Notes: a model not told the origin generated them from the letters alone. Shown: positions 27,323-35,563, counted from the stretch's first letter. The stretch: 64,000 nt of DNA from Chryseobacterium herbae (GCF_025154075.1 NZ_JAOAMU010000003.1:608504-672503); one strand, 5' to 3'. Translations and numbers: made by a program.

Positions 27323-28099
27323 ATGAAAAAATATATATTCTGCCTGTTCATGTTTTCATTAGCTATGTACAGCGCACAAGTCAATTTTACCAATATACCC
27401 AATCCTGATTCCAATGCGAATGGTAATGATCAGGTGATGATGTATATCACCAATACAAGTGAAGCGACAGGAGTCAAAGGTTTTGGCTTACCTGCTGTCG
27501 AAACCCCTACAGATTTGCCTAACACGGGCGTAAATGCACCCGCAACCAGAATAGAAGCATTACGCGGAATGCTCCTGTTTGTAAAAAGTACAGGCGAGGT
27601 AATGGTTTTTGACGGGCTTGTTTGGAGCAAAGCTTTTGAAATAGAATCTGATAACATTTCCAGATTTGCAATAAATCCGGTCAACACCAGTTCAGGTTCT
27701 GTGATGCTTCCCATAAATTCTTTGATTGATAAGCCTAATTTTTTAGCGGACCCGTTAAAGCTTAAAACCAATACAGCAACAACCGGTGCAGATCTGAACA
27801 GACTTTATATCCGTCAGAGCGGATTATACAGAGTGAATGTGAACCTTAATTTTACAGGAGCAGCCGGGGCATTTAGCAGCAGATTAGGAGCAAGCTTATA
27901 TGTCAACGATGCCAAGAGATTTCAGCTTTTGGAAAATACAGTGAATTTCGATGGTACAATTCGGAAAATCAGCTTAGATTTCTCAGTGTATATCGTTCAG
28001 GGACAGTACATCACCCTGGAAGCGATTTCGGAACTTGGAGGTACAACTGCCTATAACGTGATTAGTAACAGCTTTGTTACGGTGGAAAAAGTACTTTAA
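27323..28099 (+). CDS. Secreted protein 3 of a three-gene operon
   Basis: The 258-aa protein has a signal peptide (residues 1-19, ending YSAQ). Like its two upstream neighbours it has a turn-type motif in its first half (VMVFDGLVWSKAFE, near residue 94) and a beta-rich C-terminal half (LYRVNVNLNFTG, ISLDFSVYIVQGQYITLEAI) that resembles a C1q/TNF-like jelly-roll in pattern. It starts 2 bp after the second gene. Function is not known; surface adhesion or matrix binding is only a guess. Confidence 0.65.
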   Translation: MKKYIFCLFMFSLAMYSAQVNFTNIPNPDSNANGNDQVMMYITNTSEATGVKGFGLPAVETPTDLPNTGVNAPATRIEALRGMLLFVKSTGEVMVFDGLVWSKAFEIESDNISRFAINPVNTSSGSVMLPINSLIDKPNFLADPLKLKTNTATTGADLNRLYIRQSGLYRVNVNLNFTGAAGAFSSRLGASLYVNDAKRFQLLENTVNFDGTIRKISLDFSVYIVQGQYITLEAISELGGTTAYNVISNSFVTVEKVL

Positions 28100-28204
28100 A
28101 TCAACCTTCAACTTTTTATTATTTATATTAAATTGCCCTTGAGATCATCAGGGGTGATTTTTTTTATTCCCGGCAGATAATTTCTGCATGTGCTGAATCT
28201 TTTT

Positions 28205-28212
28205 TAGCTTTG
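28205..28212 (+). promoter_or_regulatory. Promoter -7 box of aminotransferase gene
   Basis: TAGCTTTG matches TAnnTTTG. It ends at 28212, after the upstream start candidate at 28210, and so favours the ATG at 28231. Confidence 0.55.
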
Positions 28213-28230
28213 CTGAAAATTTTCGCAATA

Positions 28231-29412
28231 ATGGAGATGCACAAGGACTTTTTTATATATCAGGCACAGACCACAAAATTTGCAGCAGGTTTTGAAGTTG
28301 AAAAAGCAGAAGGAAGCTATATCTACGGAACAGATGGAAAAAGATATCTGGATTTTGTAGCCGGGGTTTCTGCCAATACTTTGGGACACTCACATCCTAA
28401 GGTGGTGAATGCCATCAAAGAACAGGCAGACAAATACCTGCACGTCATGGTGTACGGAGAATATGCACAGGAAAAACCCATCGCTTTATGTAAACTTCTT
28501 GCGGAAGCTACTCCTGATCCTTTGGAAATCACTTATCTGGTGAACAGTGGAGCGGAAGCGATTGACGGAAGTCTGAAACTGGCCAAACGATACACAGGAA
28601 GAGAAGAGATTGTTTCCTTTAAAAACTCATACCACGGCAATACGCACGGGGCTTTGAGCGTATCAGGAAATGAAACCCATAAAAGAGAATTCCGCCCATT
28701 ATTGCCAATGGTCAGCTTTATTGAATTCAATAATGAAAATGATCTTCATCAGATTACTGAAAAAACAGCGTGCGTGATTCTGGAAACCATTCAGGGAGCA
28801 GCTGGATTTTTAGTTCCGGAAGGGGATTATCTGATTAAACTGAAAAAAAGATGTGAAAAAGTAGGAGCACTTCTTATCCTGGATGAGATCCAGCCTGGAT
28901 TCGGAAGAACCGGGAAATTATTCTCTTTCGAACATTTCGGAATTGTTCCGGATATTCTTGTCATGGGCAAAGGAATGGGAGGCGGAGTGCCGGTAGGTGC
29001 TTTTATGAGTTCCAGAGAAATTATGGAAACATTGTCACATTCCCCTAAATTAGGACATATCACAACGTTTGGAGGAAACCCTTTGATTGCAGCAGCTAGT
29101 CATGCTACATTGAAAGAAGTTCTGGAAAGCGGACTGATGGAAGAGACAAAGGAAAAAGAAAAACTGTTCAGAGAACTTCTGGTTCATCCGAAGATTAAAA
29201 ACATCAACGGAATGGGGCTTATGCTTGCCGTTAATTTAGGAACACCTGAGTACACCCTTGACGTAGCCAAAAAATGCATGGAAAAGGGCCTTATTGTCTT
29301 CTGGCAGCTCTATAGAAATGAGTATATGAGAATCTCTCCACCGCTTACGATTTCTTCAGAAGAAATCAGACAGGGATGTCAGATCATTCTGGATGTTCTA
29401 AACGAAGATTAA
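28231..29412 (+). CDS. Class III (aspartate-family) pyridoxal-phosphate aminotransferase
   Basis: From the ATG at 28231 the protein has 393 aa. Characteristic elements are FVAGVSANTLGHSHP (residues 48-62), the LVNSGAEAIDGSLKLAKRYT region, LILDEIQPGFGRTG, and the lysine in VMGKGMGGGVPVGAF that binds the cofactor. This group includes acetylornithine, 4-aminobutyrate and ornithine aminotransferases; the substrate cannot be told from the motifs. It is not in an arginine operon. A promoter box lies 18 nt before the start. Confidence 0.85.
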   Translation: MEMHKDFFIYQAQTTKFAAGFEVEKAEGSYIYGTDGKRYLDFVAGVSANTLGHSHPKVVNAIKEQADKYLHVMVYGEYAQEKPIALCKLLAEATPDPLEITYLVNSGAEAIDGSLKLAKRYTGREEIVSFKNSYHGNTHGALSVSGNETHKREFRPLLPMVSFIEFNNENDLHQITEKTACVILETIQGAAGFLVPEGDYLIKLKKRCEKVGALLILDEIQPGFGRTGKLFSFEHFGIVPDILVMGKGMGGGVPVGAFMSSREIMETLSHSPKLGHITTFGGNPLIAAASHATLKEVLESGLMEETKEKEKLFRELLVHPKIKNINGMGLMLAVNLGTPEYTLDVAKKCMEKGLIVFWQLYRNEYMRISPPLTISSEEIRQGCQIILDVLNED

Positions 29413-29421
29413 ATGATACAG

Positions 29422-29447
29422 TCTCTCTACTCCGGAGAGATTTTTTT
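29422..29447 (+). terminator. Rho-independent terminator
   Basis: TCTCTC pairs with GAGAGA over a 7-nt loop and is followed by a T run, 10 bp after the aminotransferase stop. Confidence 0.75.
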
Positions 29448-29602
29448 ATGCACTACATGGTATTTTTTCTGCTGAAAATCATATTCGGCAGAGTTTTAAA
29501 ACCAGTGATAAATATCATGAAGATTCTTTAAAAAAGTAATTGCTTTTTTGTGTAATAAAAAAATTAATTTATATATTGCGGGACGATAAAAACAAAGATT
29601 AT

Positions 29603-29989
29603 ATGGCGAAACATAAAGTCCATTACGAATTTCCAATGCATTGTTTATCAGAGATTTTATACGAATATCTGGCAACGGCTGAGGGGCTATCTGAATGGTT
29701 TGCGGATGAGGTTACAGAGAAAGGCGATGATTTCTTTTTTAGCTGGGGCGGAGGACCTGCCGAAAAGGCCACTTTGATTAGATATAAGCCGGAAGGTTTC
29801 GTACGTTTCAGATGGGAAGAAGATGAGGGGACTAAAAATTTCTTTGAAATGACTATCACAATAGACGATATTACAGAAGATCTGGCTCTGAATATTACAG
29901 ATTTCTGCGAAGAAGGTTCTGAAGAAGAGAATGCATTGTACTGGGAAAACCTGATAGAAAACCTTAGAATAAAATTAGGTGCGGCATAA
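29603..29989 (+). CDS. START-like/AHSA1-type domain protein
   Basis: The ATG at 29603 gives 128 aa and begins MAKHKVHYEFPMHCLSEIL; the frame upstream to 29540 is not conserved in character. The helix-grip pattern of START/SRPBCC proteins is visible: AEGLSEWFADEV and FFSWGGGPAEKATLIRYKP near residues 26-65. Flavobacterial proteins of this kind are common and probably bind a hydrophobic ligand; none is known. A class IV aminotransferase gene follows after a terminator. Confidence 0.8.
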   Translation: MAKHKVHYEFPMHCLSEILYEYLATAEGLSEWFADEVTEKGDDFFFSWGGGPAEKATLIRYKPEGFVRFRWEEDEGTKNFFEMTITIDDITEDLALNITDFCEEGSEEENALYWENLIENLRIKLGAA

Positions 29990-30016
29990 GCCGGACGCTA
30001 TTAAATGGTAAAACTG

Positions 30017-30046
30017 ATGAACGATTTATCGTTCATTATTTTTTTA
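30017..30046 (+). terminator. Rho-independent terminator
   Basis: ATGAACGAT and ATCGTTCAT pair around a 2-nt loop and continue in a T run. Confidence 0.75.
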
Positions 30047-30066
30047 TAAATAAATCACATCAAAAA

Positions 30067-30879
30067 TTGGAAAATCAATATTTTACATCAGACGGATTAA
30101 ATGTAAAGAATAGAGCGTTCCTTTTGGGCGACGCAGTGAAGGTTTCTTTCTTTGTAAGAAACGGAGGACTGATCATGGATGAAGAATGCTATTTCTTCCT
30201 GATGGCTTCCATGAGAAAGATGAGAATGAACATTCCGCTTACCTATACGCTGGAATTTTTTCAGACCCTTTTTCATAAAGATGTTATCGATGGTAAAGGA
30301 ATTAAAAACGGAATTATCAATTTTCAGGTTTTCAGAAATAATGATGCTGTCACGGTTTCAAAATCTTCAGTGTCCTATTTTTATGAAGTAACGGAATCCG
30401 ATGATGTACTTACCGTTCATCAGAGACCTCTGGAAATGGACCTTACCAAGGAAATCAATGTCAATAATAATTTATTGAGCAATATCAGAGTTCACTGTCC
30501 TGAAAATATTTACGGAGGTATCTACGCGGAAGAAAATGATCTGGATGATGTGATTTTGCTTAATCCCAATAAAAGAATTGCACGTACCACTTCAGGAAAT
30601 CTATTGTTTCTGGAAGGAAATGTGATCAAAGTTCCCAAGCAGTCCGAAGGAGCATATATTTCTCCTTTAATGGAAAATTTTGTGACTTTCCTGCATAAAA
30701 ATAATCTTGCAGATATTCAGGAACATGAAATTATTGCTTTTGAATCACAAAAAGCCGAAGAGATTTTAATGATCTCCGACGAGAAAGGTGTATTTTCTGT
30801 AGGTAAAATAAGAAATAAGACTTTTGAAAGCTCCCGTTTTATAGAAATGGTGGAAGGCTGGAAAAATAGTTTTCAATAA
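30067..30879 (+). CDS. Class IV aminotransferase family protein
   Basis: The 270-aa protein resembles the 4-amino-4-deoxychorismate lyase/branched-chain aminotransferase fold: NRAFLLGDAVKVSFFVRNG near residues 16-34 and GNLLFLEGNVIKVP near residue 180. The reading frame begins with TTG at 30067, and no ATG lies closer to the conserved N-terminus. Residue-level signs of the pyridoxal-phosphate lysine are not clear, so activity is uncertain. It lies between two terminators and is a separate unit. Confidence 0.75.
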   Translation: MENQYFTSDGLNVKNRAFLLGDAVKVSFFVRNGGLIMDEECYFFLMASMRKMRMNIPLTYTLEFFQTLFHKDVIDGKGIKNGIINFQVFRNNDAVTVSKSSVSYFYEVTESDDVLTVHQRPLEMDLTKEINVNNNLLSNIRVHCPENIYGGIYAEENDLDDVILLNPNKRIARTTSGNLLFLEGNVIKVPKQSEGAYISPLMENFVTFLHKNNLADIQEHEIIAFESQKAEEILMISDEKGVFSVGKIRNKTFESSRFIEMVEGWKNSFQ

Positions 30880-30885
30880 ATTGAC

Positions 30886-30930
30886 AAACCCGGTAAACAA
30901 CAAAGTACCCAAGTCCTTTACCGGGTTTTA
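30886..30930. terminator. Bidirectional terminator
   Basis: AAACCCGGTAAA and TTTACCGGGTTT form a perfect 12-bp stem between the convergent aminotransferase and amidase genes. Confidence 0.75.
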
Positions 30931-30959
30931 TTCTGAATAATCAGAAATTGTTTCTTTAT

Positions 30960-31541
30960 TTAGTATTCACGGATAATATCTGTGAATTTTTGTGCGATTT
31001 CTTTCTGTCCCTTTTCGCTGGTAACATACTCTCTATCCTTGGTATTATTCATAAATCCAAGCTCTACCAGAACCGCAGGTGCTTTCGTCTCTCTCAGCAT
31101 GTGGAGATTGCGTTCCTCGACTTTGGCAACATCAAATTTCTTTGAAATTTTTTCAGCAAGCTTTTTTGAATTTTCAGTATTCTGAATATATACCTCAGTT
31201 CCCTGTTTTGGAGTTTCCTTCTCAGGATTGCTATTCATATGAAGAGAAATAACGATCTCCGGATTCAGCTTATTGATCATAGCTGTTCGCTCCTGAAGAG
31301 TAGGATAAGCATCGGAATCTCTGGTGAGAATCACTTCATACTGGTCCTGATTTTCATTCAGCTTCTTGATCTCTTTAGCAATATTTACAGTGATCTCTTT
31401 TTCGGAGACTTTCCCATACACAGATCCCATGTCATTTCCGCCATGTCCGGCATCTATAACGATGTATTTTTTGTTGATTGGGGTAAAAGATAGAAATGAA
31501 GCAGAAAAGGCAGAAAAGGCAAGTAGTTTGAATCCTCTCAT
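30960..31541 (-). CDS. N-acetylmuramoyl-L-alanine amidase
   Basis: The 193-aa protein is a secreted or periplasmic amidase_3 enzyme that cuts the amide bond between MurNAc and the stem peptide. A short signal-like N-terminus (residues 1-18) precedes VIDAGHGGNDMG, which carries the first zinc ligand. EKEITVNIAKEI supplies the second, SLHMNSN the third, and the catalytic Glu is in LVELGFMNN near residue 165. The size matches a minimal amidase without wall-binding repeats. It stands alone on the minus strand. Confidence 0.92.
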   Translation of the reverse strand: MRGFKLLAFSAFSASFLSFTPINKKYIVIDAGHGGNDMGSVYGKVSEKEITVNIAKEIKKLNENQDQYEVILTRDSDAYPTLQERTAMINKLNPEIVISLHMNSNPEKETPKQGTEVYIQNTENSKKLAEKISKKFDVAKVEERNLHMLRETKAPAVLVELGFMNNTKDREYVTSEKGQKEIAQKFTDIIREY

Positions 31542-31648
31542 GGTAGTGATTTTTGGTTGTTCAAATAACGTGAATTCTTTCTTTAAAATTGGTTAACATA
31601 ATCTTAAAGTTTGTTAATGTTTTCACAGTGTATCAAAAACGAATTCAG

Positions 31649-32197
31649 TTAGTTAAGTGAAATATCTTCAGGTGAGTTGGCCCAAAGCAGATATTCCCCG
31701 CCCAGGTTCTGCATAATTGATTTCCAAAGGGTATGGTCATTGGGAAGCGTATAATCCAGATTATAGACATCTACTACCGTCCAGAGCTTTTTCTGAACTT
31801 CCTCATCCAGCTGTCCGCCGGCCCATCCCGAATATCCGGAGAAGATTTTTACATCATGAATGCTCAGTTCCTTATTCAGGACTGCACTGATGATGCTTTC
31901 AATATCTTCTGTGATATAGAAATCCTTGCTGATCTCAGAATAGATCTCGGTTACCTTCTTTTCCTTAACGATAAAAAAGACCTTATCGTTTTCTACAGGT
32001 CCGCCGTCATAGACCTCTATTTTGAAGTCAAAAAAGTTTTTGAACTTACTACTCATCTGACTGTTTTTCTTGTTCAATATCAATCCAAAGGCACCGCTTT
32101 CGTTATGCTCAACAATCAGCACGACGGATCTCGAAAAAATATCGCCGGAAATGTCAGGGGTGGAAATTAATATTTTACCTTTGTATGAGTAATTCAT
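31649..32197 (-). CDS. YqgE/AlgH family protein
   Basis: From the ATG at 32197 the protein has 182 aa and starts MNYSYKGKILISTPD, as the family does; the frame upstream to 32290 is not supported. Conserved elements are SRSVVLIVEHNESGAFGLILNK, YDGGPVENDKVFF and the C-terminal WAGGQLDEEVQKKLW. The role is unknown; AlgH is linked to alginate control in Pseudomonas. It is divergent from pdxH with 24 bp between the start codons, and its own promoter box ends 3 nt before the ATG, so the mRNA is likely leaderless. Confidence 0.88.
   Translation of the reverse strand: MNYSYKGKILISTPDISGDIFSRSVVLIVEHNESGAFGLILNKKNSQMSSKFKNFFDFKIEVYDGGPVENDKVFFIVKEKKVTEIYSEISKDFYITEDIESIISAVLNKELSIHDVKIFSGYSGWAGGQLDEEVQKKLWTVVDVYNLDYTLPNDHTLWKSIMQNLGGEYLLWANSPEDISLN
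32176..32183 (+). promoter_or_regulatory. Promoter -7 box of pdxH
   Basis: TACCTTTG matches TAnnTTTG. It lies inside the 5' end of the divergent yqgE reading frame, 38 nt before the pdxH start. Confidence 0.5.
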
Positions 32198-32200
32198 ACT

Positions 32201-32208
32201 CAAATTTA
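32201..32208 (-). promoter_or_regulatory. Promoter -7 box of yqgE-like gene
   Basis: On the minus strand TAAATTTG is followed by AGT and then the start codon, leaving a 3-nt gap. Confidence 0.5.
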
Positions 32209-32221
32209 ATAAAAAATATTT

Positions 32222-32863
32222 ATGGAAAACCTGCACGACAAAAGAAAAGTGTATGAGAAATCCCAACTTATTGAAAGTGAGATAAAACAAAATCCCATTG
32301 AACAGTTTAGAGACTGGTTTTTGGACGCCAGCAACAGCCCGACGGTCTCTGAAGCCAATGCCATGGCGGTTTCTACCTTAGAAGAAGACGGATGTCCAAG
32401 GACGAGAATGGTGTTGCTTAAGGAATATACCTTCGAAGGGTTTATTTTCTATACCAACTACGACAGCAGAAAGGGAAAAGCCATAGAAAACAACCACAAA
32501 GCCTGCCTTCATTTTTTCTGGCCAAACCTCGAAAGACAGATTATAATCAAAGCCGATCTTGAAAAAATAGCTGAAAACCTCAGTGATGGATATTTTCATT
32601 CAAGGCCGAAGGGAAGCCAGCTGGGAGCAGCTGTTTCTCCACAAAGCCACGTAATTCCGAATAAAGAATATCTGGAAGAAAAATTAAAAGAACTCGAAAA
32701 ACAATACGAAAACAGCGAAGTACCAAGACCGGCCAACTGGGGCGGATATATTGCAAAACCTTACGAAATTGAATTCTGGCAGGGCAGACCCAACCGTCTC
32801 CACGACAGGATTATTTATCAGTTGGAAGATTTGGACTGGAAGATTTCACGATTGGCTCCATAG
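32222..32863 (+). CDS. pdxH: Pyridoxamine/pyridoxine 5'-phosphate oxidase
   Basis: The 213-aa protein is the FMN-dependent oxidase that makes pyridoxal 5'-phosphate. Typical parts are NPIEQFRDWFLDA (residues 21-33), RTRMVLLKEYTFEGFIFYTNY with the FMN-binding strand, GKAIENNHKACLHFFW, and the C-terminal PANWGGYIAKPYEIEFWQG and RLHDRI. The length matches the family. It is divergent from the YqgE-like gene. Confidence 0.95.
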   Translation: MENLHDKRKVYEKSQLIESEIKQNPIEQFRDWFLDASNSPTVSEANAMAVSTLEEDGCPRTRMVLLKEYTFEGFIFYTNYDSRKGKAIENNHKACLHFFWPNLERQIIIKADLEKIAENLSDGYFHSRPKGSQLGAAVSPQSHVIPNKEYLEEKLKELEKQYENSEVPRPANWGGYIAKPYEIEFWQGRPNRLHDRIIYQLEDLDWKISRLAP

Positions 32864-32866
32864 GGA

Positions 32867-32903
32867 TTAGAAGCTAGAAATTAGAGATTAGAAATTAGAA
32901 GGT
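32867..32903. repeat. Phrase-like intergenic repeat
   Basis: The words TAGAAGCTAGAAATTAGAG and ATTAGAAATTAGAAGG follow one another just after the pdxH stop. They are the reverse complement type of the 15140-15180 stretch. Confidence 0.55.
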
Positions 32904-33056
32904 GAATGCCGGAAGATGAGAGTCTGATGGGAGCATTTGGACTTGTAGCGCTTCTTATTCGAATTGATTCATATCTGATTAAATCTACTTTGTAAGTACA
33001 AAAAAATATCATTTACATTCAATAGGAGCGGGCTTTCAATTTCCAGGCATTCCAAC

Positions 33057-33076
33057 GGCTTCAGCCAAAACCTAAA
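33057..33076. repeat. 20-bp element shared with 54479-54498
   Basis: GGCTTCAGCCAAAACCTAAA differs by one base from the sequence at 54479-54498. It contains a small self-complementary GGCTtcAGCC core. Confidence 0.5.
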
Positions 33077-33132
33077 AATTAAAACAATAAGAATTGGAAA
33101 ATAATATCTTCCAGATTCTGCTAATGACACAA

Positions 33133-33169
33133 TTTGTGGGTGGCTGAGGTTCCCGAAGCCACCCACAAA
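33133..33169. repeat. Hairpin repeat, copy 1 (GTGGCT-GAGG family)
   Basis: Arms TTTGTGGGTGGCT and AGCCACCCACAAA (13 bp, perfect) enclose an 11-nt loop GAGGTTCCCGA. The same loop and stem core recur at 41578-41606 and, inverted, at 41491-41513. Confidence 0.75.
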
Positions 33170-33207
33170 AAAAGCCGCTTCCTAAAAAACGGCCTTGAAT
33201 TTTTTTA
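33170..33207 (-). terminator. Terminator of HU gene
   Basis: On the minus strand AAGGCCG and CGGCTT pair over a loop of T and A-rich sequence and are followed by a long T run. This lies 11-48 bp after the HU stop. Confidence 0.65.
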
Positions 33208-33217
33208 ATCTGAATGA

Positions 33218-33508
33218 TTATTTTTTCTTGACACCAGAAACTGCATTAGATAAATCAGCTCCTGCTTTGAATTTAGCAACTTTTTTAGCAGCAATTTTGA
33301 TCGGTTTTTTAGTTGCAGGGTTGATACCTTGTCTAGCAGCTCTCTCAGCTACTGAGAAAGTACCGAAACCTACTAAAGAAACTTTTCCGTCTTTTTTCTT
33401 TAAAGTAGTAGTTACATTACCAATGAATGATTCTAAAGCGGCTTTAGCTGCAACTTTAGTGATTCCTGCATCTTTTGCGATTGCGTCGATTAATTCAGAC
33501 TTGTTCAT
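33218..33508 (-). CDS. HU family DNA-binding protein
   Basis: The 96-aa protein is a histone-like HU/IHF family member that binds and bends DNA as a dimer. The family core LVGFGTFSVAERAARQGINP near residues 45-64 carries the start of the DNA-binding beta arm. The N-terminal MNKSELIDAIAKDAGITK is typical. The C-terminus (GVKKK) is lysine-rich. It is a single gene with a promoter box at 33543-33550. Confidence 0.95.
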   Translation of the reverse strand: MNKSELIDAIAKDAGITKVAAKAALESFIGNVTTTLKKKDGKVSLVGFGTFSVAERAARQGINPATKKPIKIAAKKVAKFKAGADLSNAVSGVKKK

Positions 33509-33542
33509 AATTTTTAATATTAAAGTTAGTTCGTAATTATAG

Positions 33543-33550
33543 CAAATATA
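33543..33550 (-). promoter_or_regulatory. Promoter -7 box of HU gene
   Basis: On the minus strand TATATTTG matches TAnnTTTG and lies 34 nt before the start codon. Confidence 0.55.
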
Positions 33551-33895
33551 ATACTATTTTCTAATTGTGCAATTATTTTATTAAAACTTATAAAATTTTT
33601 TTGCTTTTCGGTGAAAACAGTTAAAATATGATAATTTGACTTTTCACGTAAAATCTACGTTACGGCTCACTAAAATCATGCCAAATGCTTATGAGTATTG
33701 ACTTTAGCAAAAAATTAATATTATTTACTCCATTTATTAAATCCTGAATTTCGTACAAACTATTAATATTTTTAAGGATATGTTTGTAGAATTTATAAAT
33801 AATGCCTTGAAAACTTGTGTAATATAAAATTAAATAGCTGGGTTTGTGGGAGTTTTAAAATGATTTCAAAAGACCGATTTATTAATTTTTATTAA

Positions 33896-33903
33896 TAAAT
33901 TTG
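33896..33903 (+). promoter_or_regulatory. Promoter -7 box immediately before panD start
   Basis: TAAATTTG is a full match to TAnnTTTG and only 4 nt separate it from the ATG at 33908. The spacing is the same as before the sulfatase gene at 15980. Confidence 0.5.
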
Positions 33904-33907
33904 CAGT

Positions 33908-34258
33908 ATGTTAATAGAAGTTTTCAAGTCTAAGATCCATAGGGTACGGGTTACGGCCTCAGACCTTAATTATATTGGGAGTATAACGATCGACGAAGAT
34001 CTTATAGAAGCTGCCGGACTGGTAGTGGGAGAAAGGGTCTATATCGTCAATGTGAACAATGGAGAGCGTTTTGATACCTACGTTATCAAAGGGAAAAGAA
34101 AATCCGGAGAAGTGTGTCTGAATGGGCCTGCTGCAAGAAAAGTACAGCGTGATGATATCATCATTATTATTGCTTATGCGCAGATGACACCCGAAGAAGC
34201 GAAAGTCTTCCAGCCGAAAATTGTTTTCCCGGATGAAAAAACAAATCTTCTAACCTGA
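33908..34258 (+). CDS. panD: Aspartate 1-decarboxylase
   Basis: The 116-aa protein makes beta-alanine for pantothenate from L-aspartate. The self-cleavage site Gly24-Ser25 is intact within YIGSITID, so the pyruvoyl group can form at Ser25. The downstream part [20 protein letters not shown] and NGPAARK is typical. The next gene begins 3 bp after the stop and encodes a membrane protein; flavobacteria often pair panD with such a gene. Other pantothenate genes are not in the window. Confidence 0.95.
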   Translation: MLIEVFKSKIHRVRVTASDLNYIGSITIDEDLIEAAGLVVGERVYIVNVNNGERFDTYVIKGKRKSGEVCLNGPAARKVQRDDIIIIIAYAQMTPEEAKVFQPKIVFPDEKTNLLT

Positions 34259-34261
34259 TCC

Positions 34262-35290
34262 ATGGAGAAAAAATCAAAGAATCCTTTAAAATCAATTCTA
34301 ACAATAGTAATATCGCTTGCTTTTGCAGGCTTTTTTTTATGGCTTGCCTTAAAAGGGCTTGATTTTAAAGTGATTCAGGCATCTTTGGCCAGGGCCAATT
34401 ATCTTTGGGTACTTTTTGCATCTGTATTTGGTATTCTGGCTTATTGGTTCAGAGCCGTGCGTTGGAATCTGATGCTGGAGCCCATGGGACATAGGATTTC
34501 AAACTCAAATTCACTTTGGTCTATATCATTCGGGTATCTGATGAATCTTACCATCCCAAGAAGTGGTGAACTGGCAAGAGCTACCGCTTTATATGGTGTG
34601 GAAAAAGTTCCGGTTGACAAGTCTTTCGGAACCATTATTCTGGAAAGAGTAGTAGACCTTATATGTATGATGGGTTTTCTGGGACTGACGCTGCTTTTTA
34701 AATATGAAGCGATTTTGTCTTTTTATGAAAATTCAGGTGTTAATATTAATTCTAACAAGGTATTGCTGGTTCTTTTGATACTGGCTGCAGGTACAGTGGG
34801 ATTCTTTGTATTTAGAAAGAAACTTGCAAACGTTCCGTTTTTAGGAAAGATCGTGAATTTTATTGACGGAATTTTCGAAGGACTGGCGACCATATTTAAA
34901 CTGAAAGAAAAAGGGAAATTCATTCTGTATACATTAGGAATATGGATTTCTTACTACTTTGCAGCTTATCTTGTATGTTTTGCCCTTCCTGAGACCTCCA
35001 ATTTTACCATTGCTGACGGCTTTTTTATTATTGTTGTCGGTACTTTGGGAATGATTATTCCTGCCAGTGGCGGGATCGGAGCTTTCAATCTGGCGATGAA
35101 GTTCGGTTTTATGGCGCTTTTTATTTCAATGGGTAAAAGTGCTGAATTAGGTGGCGAAATGGGATTGACCTACTCATTTATTTCACTTCCGCTTCAAATT
35201 ACCATTATGCTGGTCATGGGACTGATCTCTATTCCAATGCTGGCGAAAGCAAGGGAAAAAGCAGTTTCCGATCAGGAATTTAAAAATTAA
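34262..35290 (+). CDS. Lysylphosphatidylglycerol-synthase-TM (UPF0104) family membrane protein
   Basis: The 342-aa protein has about eight membrane segments (for example residues 10-28, 42-65, 165-180, 245-275). The family is recognised by FRAVRWNLMLEPMG, the NLTIPRSGELARATALYG motif near residues 97-114, and IIPASGGIGAFNLAMKFGF near residues 263-281. These resemble the flippase part of MprF, without its transferase domain. It may translocate a lipid. The panD gene lies 3 bp upstream, so they are co-transcribed, although a functional link is not known. Confidence 0.85.
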   Translation: MEKKSKNPLKSILTIVISLAFAGFFLWLALKGLDFKVIQASLARANYLWVLFASVFGILAYWFRAVRWNLMLEPMGHRISNSNSLWSISFGYLMNLTIPRSGELARATALYGVEKVPVDKSFGTIILERVVDLICMMGFLGLTLLFKYEAILSFYENSGVNINSNKVLLVLLILAAGTVGFFVFRKKLANVPFLGKIVNFIDGIFEGLATIFKLKEKGKFILYTLGIWISYYFAAYLVCFALPETSNFTIADGFFIIVVGTLGMIIPASGGIGAFNLAMKFGFMALFISMGKSAELGGEMGLTYSFISLPLQITIMLVMGLISIPMLAKAREKAVSDQEFKN

Positions 35291-35316
35291 TTTTACAGAT
35301 TTTTTTTAATCTATAT

Positions 35317-35345
35317 AAGTCCGGTTTTTTAACCGGGCTTTTTTT
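35317..35345 (+). terminator. Rho-independent terminator
   Basis: AAGTCCGGTT pairs with AACCGGGCTT (one wobble) over a T-rich loop and ends in a T run. It closes the panD unit. Confidence 0.8.
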
Positions 35346-35407
35346 ATGTCGAAACCTATTAAAGAATCTAAACTTTAATCTAATGAAAATTTTTATTTTG
35401 ACATCAC

Positions 35408-35440
35408 AAACCTTATAGGTTTTTAAAACCTATAAGGTTT
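35408..35440. repeat. Perfect 16-bp inverted repeat
   Basis: AAACCTTATAGGTTTT and AAAACCTATAAGGTTT are separated by 1 nt. It lies outside the ter promoter box and has no clear T run, so it looks like a dispersed palindromic element, not a terminator. Confidence 0.7.
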
Positions 35441-35563
35441 AATTTCCCCCACGTATAAGACAAAACGGGGAGACTAATTCTTTAACGCTAATATCTAATG
35501 TTAAAACCCTATTAAAATTAAACATTTATCTTGGTGAGCACACGCCATTTATTTTTTTATCAA

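Larger units (their letters stand above)
32864..33217. other. Intergenic region with repeats and HU terminator
   Basis: The region holds the phrase-like repeat at 32867-32903, a GGCTTCAGCCAAAACCTAAA element (33057-33076), a 13-bp hairpin (33133-33169) and the HU terminator. The 65-aa minus-strand frame at 32969-33166 is mostly repeat-derived and I do not treat it as a gene. Confidence 0.6.
33509..33907. other. AT-rich divergent intergenic region
   Basis: This 399-bp gap contains the HU promoter on the minus strand and the panD promoter box at its right end. The middle part has no open reading frame or hairpin that I can support. AT-rich segments upstream of HU genes may act as a regulatory or nucleoid-protein target. 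Confidence 0.5.

Noticed and set aside
28210..28230. Upstream start for the class III aminotransferase
   Set aside because: The promoter box at 28205-28212 overlaps it; 28231 is the first plausible start.
32969..33166. Minus-strand 65-codon frame
   Set aside because: Much of it lies on repeat elements (33057-33076, 33133-33169) and it shows no protein-like features.
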